From: Akebia trifoliata
Taxonomy: Eukaryota; Streptophyta; Magnoliopsida; Ranunculales; Lardizabalaceae
Length of the DNA: 64,000 nucleotides
Assembly (NCBI GenBank): GCA_017979445.1
Contig: CM030711.1
Coordinates: forward strand, 47,353,560 to 47,417,559
Direction of reading: 5' to 3'
Position numbers and translations under genes: made by a program. How positions within the stretch are numbered: the stretch's first letter is position 1; each line of letters opens with the position of its first letter. Below, one piece after another: positions 56,861 to 64,000 of the stretch. The notes under the pieces were generated by a model, which saw nothing but the letters and a program-made list of their open reading frames with translations, ran no database searches and was not told where the DNA came from.

Positions 56861-58590
56861 TGTACCTCTTGTTCTACAGTTCATAGAACATCACATCTAA
56901 CAAAAGCAATAAAACAGCGATCTTGTACTCATGGTTTAGAGCAGATTTGAAAAAACAAAACAAAAAAATCTCTAATCAAGTGTTTGAAAATGGACAGTAA
57001 TGTACTAAAACAATATTTGTGGAGTAGAAGAATTTAAGAGGATTTTCTGATGTATCATACTTTCGATGTACAATAGGAGAATTCTAGATGTGGTCCAGGA
57101 GAGATCAAAGGAAGGACGTATAGAATATTAATTTACGGAAAGTGTAACAAGGAAAATGGAAAATGGAAAATGTGACGTGATGACAATGAGAAATAACTTT
57201 CACTGATATCAATTTCCTACTGCCAGTTATCTGTGAACTCTACCTATGATACTTAACAAAATTAAAATCATATTCAGCCAAGCAAATAGATTTTCTGCAT
57301 TAAATATTGGCCTAAGTGTGAGCATTCAATGGTTGTTTATTAATACACTAGAGTTTTCCCATCCCTATGGGAATCCTCTTTTGAACTAAAGAGGTAAAAG
57401 AGGAAAGATAGTATAGTTAAAGGGATATTATTAAAAAAGAGGTAAAAGAGAAAAGATAATAAAATTAGAGGAATATTATTGGAAGAGGAGTCAGAGAAAA
57501 GATAATAAAGTAGGAGTAGTGAACAGAACAAGTAATATTAAAATGGGATGGTGTGGACCTCACTCCATTATAATTGAGTTGGATGTTTATATCCCGAAAA
57601 AAAATTATAGTTAGAATGAAATCCACCATTGTGTTTTATTATATATTTTCCTACAATGTCAATTATGACCATTCAAGTTATTTCACAAATGATTTGATTG
57701 ATTATTTAGTTTTTATTGGCATAATGAAGGCAATGTTTAAGGGGTTGGAATTCGGTAATTCATAAAAAATACGAAATCCCAAACATTAAAAATGAAATAT
57801 AATGATCAAGAAATATATAATACATATTCTAAAGCCATACATCACATATACCTAGGACAAATGTCAAATATCAGATTGAGTCATGACATGGCATGTGCAC
57901 TTCATAGATCTTTTTCTTTTAGATACACAAGGAGATATATCTATGGTTCTATGCGCATGCCACGTCAAGCGAGTTACTTTTTTCAAGACAGTTTATCACC
58001 ATTCTATTAAATTTCGTGCTTTTCTTCATGAGTCAAGATCCGAAAGGTGCCAACTTGCCATTAAGTCGGTACAAGTTTGTGAGTGTTGATACCACAACTA
58101 TGGTTCAAATTGAACCCACATTCACCTATTAGTTACTAACTAATAATTCCTTTGCTTTAAATAAATCAAAATATTCCTAATCCATGTTTAAATTAGACAG
58201 AAAACGGTCTGATAAAACTTTTTGCTCACTTGCTTATTAAAAAAATCCCAACCCCTATTTAAATTAGATGGAAAATTGATCCCATAAAACTTTTAGTGAG
58301 ACATTTAGGTGGCTCCATCAGTTTGAAATAAAAAAGAGAAGTATAAGAGAAAAAGTAAGAGTCCTGATAGCATGACTCGCCAGGAGGCATACTCAATCGA
58401 CTCACTGACGTGGATAAGTTTGAAAACCATAGATCTTTTCGCCTTGGGATACACTTTTTTAAAAGGAAGTGCAATCATGCATACCAAGGCGTACAGATCT
58501 ACGAACTTGTCACGTCAGTAAGTAGATTGAGTATGACACTTGGTGAGCCATTTTCTCACGACTCAAAAAGTAATGCATATCCACAAGTGG
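56861..58590. other. Gene-free stretch
   Basis: Only short unrelated frames. AGATACACAAGGAGATATATC-like words near 57920 and 58440 are distantly related to the GATACACAAG blocks at ~30880 and ~30945. No gene is supported. Confidence 0.4.
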
Positions 58591-58643
58591 GATAGATTAA
58601 TTCAATGTGTCATTGGGCCAATGACACATTGAATTAATCTATC
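58591..58643. repeat. Perfect 26-bp inverted repeat (1-bp spacer)
   Basis: GATAGATTAATTCAATGTGT followed by CATTGG at 58591-58616 is exactly reverse-complemented at 58618-58643, with a single G between. The 53-bp hairpin has no mismatch, unlike every other palindrome in the window. Confidence 0.95.
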
Positions 58644-58845
58644 ACATGGCCAATGCATAAAAGTCAATGGTGTGGACTTATCCTAATGTATGTGATGTAT
58701 GATACATATTTTTGTTAGGTGGTCCCTCTTATGTGGGCCCCACGTGAGTCAAAGGTTTTTTTTTAAGAAAAAAACCCTTGCCAGCTCAATGTCATATAAA
58801 TCACAACAAATAATAAATAAAAAAAGAAAGAGAAATAACCGTCGT

Positions 58846-58869
58846 TTTTGAGAGAGAGAGAGAGAGAGA
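58846..58869. repeat. (GA)n microsatellite
   Basis: Pure GA run after an A-rich stretch, followed by AATTAGGGTTTT. It could be a 5' leader relic of a lost gene, but no frame follows. Confidence 0.85.
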
Positions 58870-59547
58870 ATTAGGGTTTTTTACATAATCCTTTTATTAG
58901 AGATTAGAAGATTGTTTATGGTCCGATTTTGATCAAATTCCAGCATATTGTTCCTGATGACAAGTGCTACGCATCGATTGGTGTCGATCATTGATTTTCT
59001 TCTTCAATTATTTGGTGAGATCTTTCTTATTCTTGTTGGAATCCACTTTATATAGTGATGAATTTATTTTTAATCCAAGAATAGATATATTCTTGATAAA
59101 CTGGTAGTCTCTAGATATCTCTCTAGAGAAGATTGTGTATCTTATTATTATTTATAATGGAAGTTTTGACTGGACTAGGTCCCGTGATTTTTTCTCTTCT
59201 CCTTGGAGGATTTTCCACGTAAAATTTATGGTATCGTACTTGATTATATTTTCTACACTGTGATTGAGTTATTTTATTGGTATTGACTATTTAATTTATA
59301 CAAAGCGGGTAGATAAATTTCACTGTGCTTTGTGTTTGGTGTTCACCCACTTAACAATGTTATACTAGTGTGTGGTTTCTATGTGTCCATCCATTAATTA
59401 ACCATTAACCATTAACCATTATTAAGTGGAAATGTATTTCATACTTATCTAGAAACATGCACCTGTTTTTGTAGAAACGCCAAATTCAAAATAAAAAATT
59501 TCTTTGACAACTATGGTCAAGGGTCAAGATCAAACTGTTCAAAGATG
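58870..59547. other. Gene-free stretch
   Basis: No supported gene. A short direct repeat TTAACCATTAACCATTAACC is at ~59397-59416. Confidence 0.4.
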
Positions 59548-59749
59548 TACCCGGCCCAAGGGGGTGGTTCAATGGAAATTTCGAATCTAATAAGTGGTGA
59601 GAGTCCGTAGGTTGTGTGTTTGATATCCAACATGAGCAATATTTCCTTTGGGCCACCCATGAGGGCATTCCCTCACTTATCTAGTGCGTTGATGAGCAGG
59701 TGTTGCACCCATTACCACAAAAAAAAAAAAATAAATAAATAAATAAAAT
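59548..59749 (+). mobile_element. tRNA-derived SINE with A-rich tail
   Basis: A-box TGGTTCAATGG (near 59566) and B-box GTGTTTGATATCC (near 59617) are followed by a body containing TTTGGGCCACCC and an A-rich/ATAA tail to 59749. Flanking 10-mers TTCAAAGATG (59538-59547) and TTCGAAGATG (59750-59759) match at 9 of 10. The body resembles the older SINE at 16401 (ATTTCCTTTGGG against ATTCCTTGGG). Confidence 0.8.
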
Positions 59750-59759
59750 TTCGAAGATG

Positions 59760-61182
59760 AATCACCCTTACCAAGGTCAATGCTTCTAATTGAGAAAATT
59801 CAAAAATATTAATTGAATCAGGGTTAGAAAGCAAGGCACGTACAATGGGATTCGCACAACAAAAGAAGTGGAACAATACAGTGTGCATGACACCAACTTG
59901 AGCCAATATTTTTTTCAAAGACTTGCAACCGTTGTCAAAATTAGAGCTTAGACCTTCCCTAAAAGAGCCCACCACGTTGCCTCGAATCAACCAGAAATCC
60001 CTATCTCCAAGTAACTTATTATTGATCATTTTATAGTTTATATGTCTGTTTAGAGACTCAAATGACATGTAGTTAGCAAAAATTAATGTGAAACACTGAG
60101 TCTCGATCTGGCTTTCCGAGGTTGAAATTAGAAACCCTATTTGATAAATATTAGTTTGACTTTGACCAATGTCTCTCTAGAGTCTAGCCTGGGGCACAAC
60201 CACAGGTGTGTCAGCTGGACTTCCACTGGGATGCACTTTTATAAGAATTGTGGTTGCAAAATTTGTTATGTGGTGATGGTGCCTAATGGATAGGATCTCC
60301 TATTTGATCCATTTGCTCGTTAAACCCAAAAAAAGGTTTTTTCACCTTTGGATTTAAATTTTAAATCTAAGAGCTCAATTGCCATCTGCTTTTAAACTTA
60401 TGATTTAACTTTAAAAATAAAAATAAAAAAAACTCTTTTTTGGAGATTTTTTTTCTCAAACCCAATCTACACCATAAACAAGAGGGTTGAATTGTCATTT
60501 GGACCAAGAGGATAGTCCATGTGGCCAGAATGTGGGCCTTGGTCCATACTGTACAGGCCCATGCCGAATGATTCATGGGATAACATGTGACCTCAACCAT
60601 GTAAATATGAAATTCAACGGTCTTGATTTACATGTATTCATATAACACAAATCTTGATGATAAATCTCAACCGTTGGATTTTATGTTTACACGGTTTAGA
60701 TCATGTGAGAGTCATTCTTCATGAGTCAATGGATCCAGCAATATAATCTCATTCAAATCGATATTTTTTTCATTTTAAGAAAAACAGTAGACCAATAATG
60801 GGCCAAACATTATTAATGGGTCATTGGACTAAAAGAATATGCCAAATGGGGAGAAAGAACAATCGAATTTGCAAAATTAATATCTGATCCAATACAGGTT
60901 TGAGCGTACATCAAACTCTTAACAGTTGAGACGTATGGAATATCATTCATCTATTTTTTCTGTAATTTATTTTACAAACATTGTATCAAGTTGAACTTAT
61001 CTCCTTTCACGATAGGCACATTATTGTTTGGAAAAAGAAAAAAAAGAAAAAAAGAACTGCATATTATAGGTACATTACCAATTAAAAAAACTGCATATTA
61101 TATCTCTTCAAGACTCGACCAATATGTTATTATGTTATTTCTGAGATAATTTTAATAGTTTTTTAGATTGATTTCTAAAGAT
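59760..61182. other. Gene-free stretch
   Basis: No supported gene; contains palindromic repeat P copy 2 (60600-60725). The frame at 59712-60068 (minus) shows no recognisable domain. Confidence 0.4.
60600..60725. repeat. Palindromic repeat P, copy 2 (inverse orientation)
   Basis: AAATTCAACGGTCTTGATTT faces AAATCTCAACCGTTGGATTT; the reverse complement aligns with 37103-37262, including the GAATGACTC..CATGATC flank. Confidence 0.6.
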
Positions 61183-61395
61183 CTATTTGCCAATCACATA
61201 TGTTTTGTCACCCATATCAAGCATCTTGAAATTCTTGGCAAGATATTTATAAGTTTCATAAAACAAACCAAGATCATTGTTGGCTAACAGGATGTCACCC
61301 ACATATAGAACTAACATAATAAATTTGCTCACGTTAACATTCAAATATATATACAAGTCAACAATGTATTCCTTAAATCCAAAGGAGATAAGCAT
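61183..61395 (-). mobile_element. Ty1/copia reverse-transcriptase fragment
   Basis: A 70-codon minus-strand frame reads FKEYIVDLYIYLNV, KFIMLVLYVGDILLANND and KYLAKNFKMLDMGDKTYVIG. This is the copia region around the active site, with YVDD changed to YVGD. No neighbouring domains survive. Confidence 0.8.
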
Positions 61396-61460
61396 TAGAG
61401 CTAAACTCTAATATTTGTTACAAAGATTTGCAATGTGAAAAAAATAAAATAAAAACATTT

Positions 61461-61674
61461 TTCTTACTAACTTAATTAGATTTTAACTATTACTAACGTA
61501 CTTGACCTCAAATTGATTGTCATATTGGCAAATCCAACACAACAGGCCTCTAGATTTCATCGAAAAAGTAGGATGTAAAAAATAAATTTTGGGGCTTGAT
61601 CATTTTTTGAAAATGGATGACTACCGAACTCCCAAATTTGAGATTTATAAATTTATAATTAAATTTCAACCGAG

Positions 61675-61707
<33 letters not shown>

Positions 61708-61835
61708 CATAGGCTTGATCCAAGGTTTTGTCCTCTTCAACCCCGTAGCATGGGATCATGTTTTTGGATTCCACAAGATGAGCTCAAGAACCTTTAGTAA
61801 AATTTGAAATCTTACTAAATTAGTAAGGCTAGTCA
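61461..61835. repeat. Repeat family R, copy 6
   Basis: Left end CTTACTAACTTAATTAGATT and right end AAATCTTACTAAATTAGTAAGG enclose the family interior (CAAATTGATTGTCATATTGG, CTCTAGATTTCATCG, GGATCATGTTTTTGGATTC) and a ~27-A run near 61680. Confidence 0.8.
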
Positions 61836-61893
61836 AATTAAATAAAATAACACATCTATCGGTCTGTCTCCATTGGAAAAACACTTGACATTC

Positions 61894-62333
61894 ACGTATG
61901 GAATTTGGGCACATTTCCTTAAGTTATTTGGTATATTAACTTGCTTGCCCAAAACAATAAAGGACCTTTTCACGAGTTAGACATCAAGTGGATGTTTGTT
62001 TGGTGGCATGAAGAGGTTACTTTGGAGTACTACACCATTTGCAATATGTTGAGAGATGTGGCGGGAGAGAAATGGCCGTATCTTTGAGAGGAATCAAAAA
62101 GATGGCACAGAAACGATTATTTTCATTTTGGACCTTTTGTTTTGTTGGTCCAAAGTTTTTAGAGAATTTAGGGGGATCTTCTTTGAGGATTTTATCTATA
62201 ACTGGGATGGGATGCTTTGTATTTCTGGTGAGTAGTATGTTTGTAAGGCCTTGCTAGGTTAGTCACATTGGCTGGCCTAGTATTATTTTTTTTTCATATG
62301 AATATATTGCTAGTTATAAAAAAAAAAAAAAAA
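61894..62333 (+). mobile_element. 5'-truncated LINE with poly(A) and long target duplication
   Basis: Direct repeats AAAAACACTTGACATTC flank it at 61877-61893 and 62334-62350. The 3' end is a run of A after TTGCTAGTTAT. The short coding remnant reads ICNMLRDV, then in a shifted frame ERNGRIF, the W..RN.R.F pattern near the end of plant LINE ORF2, and PKFLENLGGSSLRIL. At ~440 bp it is severely 5'-truncated. It ends ~140 bp before the ATG of the peptide gene that follows. Confidence 0.85.
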
Positions 62334-62491
62334 AAAAACACTTGACATTCTAGTAGGTTCTTAAAAGGAAGAAAGCAACGAACCTTTTCTTTTTCTTTCT
62401 CATTCTCACTTGTGAGTAGTGTCCAAATCTGTTCTCATCCCTCAATCTCTGCTCTCTTCGTGTTCTGTTTCCACTACAAGTTTCTCCAAAC

Positions 62492-63652
62492 ATGAGACCT
62501 GTTTTATTAATCTCTCTTGTTCTGTTGGTCCTCCTAGTGGAGGCTCAAGGTCTGTACCCTCTACAATATATCTCTTGAACATTAAGATATATGATTCTTA
62601 TGTGAAACACTGTATCTGATTGGTTAAGATGTATGATTCTTATGTGAAACACTGTATCTGATTGGTTTTTTGTGTTCAAGGGATTGGTTTGCAAGGGTTG
62701 ATATTTGTTGGTCATCAAAGAACCCAAGTAGGTATTAAAATTTTGAAGTTCTAATGATCCATTTGAAGATAATTTTGGTTTTCTGAAATGGGTTTTTTTT
62801 TTTCTTTTCTTTTTATAAGGGTTTTAATGGTGACAGTGTGATTGTATGCAGAAGTTGAAGAATACTAGGTTGATTGAAGTTGAACTAAGTAGTGGTGATG
62901 TGGTTCTATGCAAAGGTGGGCCCTATTCAGGTACCTTGAAGAGAAGATTATCTATGGTAGCAAAAGAAGGAAGTCCACCTGCCAGGATTTCATGAAGATT
63001 ACTTAGGACCTAAGGCTCACCAGCCTAAGCACCACTAATTTTTCTCTAGTTTCATTACTTACTTTTAACTGTTAGTGTTGATTGAAGTCTGATGAGAACT
63101 GGGTTTCTAAAGATACAAACCCATCAACCATATGTAATCTATATAGCAATTTTGTCTCCAAACATCTCTTAGCTCTTATCAACAAATTATTTCTTAAATG
63201 TGCTGATGTTCACTTTGTTAGTTTTTTTTTTTTTTCTAGGTTTCAAACCATCTCTCTAAGTACCACTCTTATATGTTGGTGCAGTGGGGAGTAGAAAACT
63301 TATGATCGCCAGGCCACCCTCTACAACTACTACTTCAAAGGTTGGTGTGTTGTTAACAAAAAGAATATTAAAAAAAAAACCCAGTTTCTATCTCTGGGGT
63401 CTTAATTCTTCTTCTTCTTCTTCTTTTTGTTATGATTCCATGCTTCATTTCCAGACTGTGAAGAGTGGATGGCTCAAAGCCGAAGACACTGCTTCAAAGC
63501 TCCAATCGAGCAATGAAGGGCTCGGTAATGTCCAGCATCAGGAGGCCGCCCCCAAGCACTTTTCAGATACCATAGATATAGCTTCGAGTGACTATTCACC
63601 TCCACAACACCCCCGAACAATAAAAAGTTTGACAATGGAAAACAAGGACTAG
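62492..63652 (+). CDS. Putative secreted peptide precursor, RGF/GLV (CLEL)-like
   Basis: Multi-exon model. Exon 62492-62549 encodes a signal peptide (MRPVLLISLVLLVLLVEAQ) and ends CAAG|GT. Exon 63285-63340 begins after GGTGCAG and encodes VGSRKLMIARPPSTTTTSK. Exon 63455-63652 begins after TTTCCAG and ends in a stop. Phases agree (1 then 0), giving 103 residues. The mature-peptide candidate is near the C-terminus: IDIASSDYSPPQHPRT. Asp-Tyr followed by Pro/His-rich residues is the mark of sulfated RGF/GLV/CLEL peptides, and an RKLM-like motif after the signal peptide is common in that family. However, the usual PP.HN ending is replaced by PRTIKS plus a tail of about ten residues. Optional exons 62681-62727 and 62852-62915 also keep frame. 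If real, the product acts outside the cell on receptor kinases. Confidence 0.5.
62591..62667. repeat. 42-bp period direct repeat in the first intron
   Basis: ATGATTCTTATGTGAAACAC with following CTGTATCTGATTGGTT occurs at 62591-62625 and 62633-62667 with no mismatch seen. Confidence 0.9.
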
Positions 63653-64000
63653 AAGGATATTTACAGAAATAATGCAGGTTTTTTAGAGTTAGGGTTTATT
63701 TGATGATCACTTCATAAGGCTTTGTATGATAGCCATCAAAATAACTTGAGTTTAATGTTGGTTGGTGACCCATTAAGCCTCTACCAGCTTTTGCATTTTC
63801 TAATTGTGGTGGGTTTTCTCCTTAAAAAAATAAATTAAGTCAATAATGTATGGATAAATTGAGTGTTTCTAATTTTTGGGAAATCCCTATTTGGAAAGGA
63901 TGATCTACGCCCTCTATTCTATATATTTAAATATGGATCTCCTTAAATATTTTCAATCAAGAAAATGAAGAACTTCAAGAACTCGTAGCTGGGATATACA
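63653..64000. other. 3' flank of the peptide gene
   Basis: Probable 3' UTR followed by AT-rich sequence; no further gene is seen before the window ends. Confidence 0.4.

Noticed and set aside
59712..60068. 118-codon minus-strand frame
   Set aside because: No recognisable domain, low-complexity C-terminus overlapping the SINE tail, and no supporting splice or promoter signals.

Overview
This is nuclear DNA from a flowering plant, almost certainly a eudicot. The evidence is intron-poor DUF247 genes, a FAR1-related factor, plant copia, CACTA, hAT, MULE and PIF transposons, tRNA-derived SINEs, and very AT-rich spacers full of GA and AT microsatellites. The species cannot be named from the sequence alone.

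The backbone is a same-strand tandem array of four DUF247 (UPF0481) genes: 7.9-9.6 kb, 32.9-34.6 kb, 41.6-43.2 kb and 54.5-56.1 kb. Three are intact single-exon genes of 547-561 codons with a C-terminal membrane anchor. The fourth is broken by a frameshift and stops in the linker between the two conserved halves. The first three share a TATA-like box and leader about 70-90 bp before the ATG; the fourth has lost it. Several spacers are paralogous: the spacer before copy 3 matches the spacer after it, and a stretch before copy 4 reappears after it. The array therefore grew by duplication of gene-plus-spacer units, and each spacer then gained its own transposons.

Two other genes look real. A short FAR1-domain factor lies on the minus strand at 17.7-18.4 kb, with a probable 5'-UTR intron and a duplicated tail fragment downstream. 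At 62.5-63.65 kb a multi-exon gene encodes a small secreted precursor: signal peptide, an SRKLM motif, and a C-terminal DYSPPQHPRT that resembles root meristem growth factor (RGF/GLV/CLEL) peptides.

The rest is mostly layered transposons whose order can be read. 0-7 kb: LINE, copia and CACTA remnants. 10-15 kb: small tandem duplications and a 3.4-kb element with long inverted arms. 16-17.8 kb: a 0.7-kb tandem duplication that dates two SINEs. 18.7-24 kb: palindromic MITEs and two hAT-like elements. 23.5-29.6 kb: a 2.6-kb head-to-tail duplication with a PIF/Harbinger-type element inserted in one copy. 36.7-40 kb: a MITE hit by a MULE-type MITE and by a solo LTR, itself hit by a second LTR of the same family. 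44.5-46.4 kb: a non-autonomous copia element carrying a hAT element. 47.4-52.7 kb: a MULE MITE, a CACTA end and a decayed copia polyprotein. 59.5-62.3 kb: a SINE, a copia RT fragment, a MITE and a 5'-truncated LINE ending just before the peptide gene.

The DUF247 proteins probably act at a membrane, but their biochemical role is unknown. The array together with a nearby secreted-peptide gene loosely recalls the grass S/Z self-incompatibility loci (DUF247 plus small secreted proteins). Nothing here proves a shared function.
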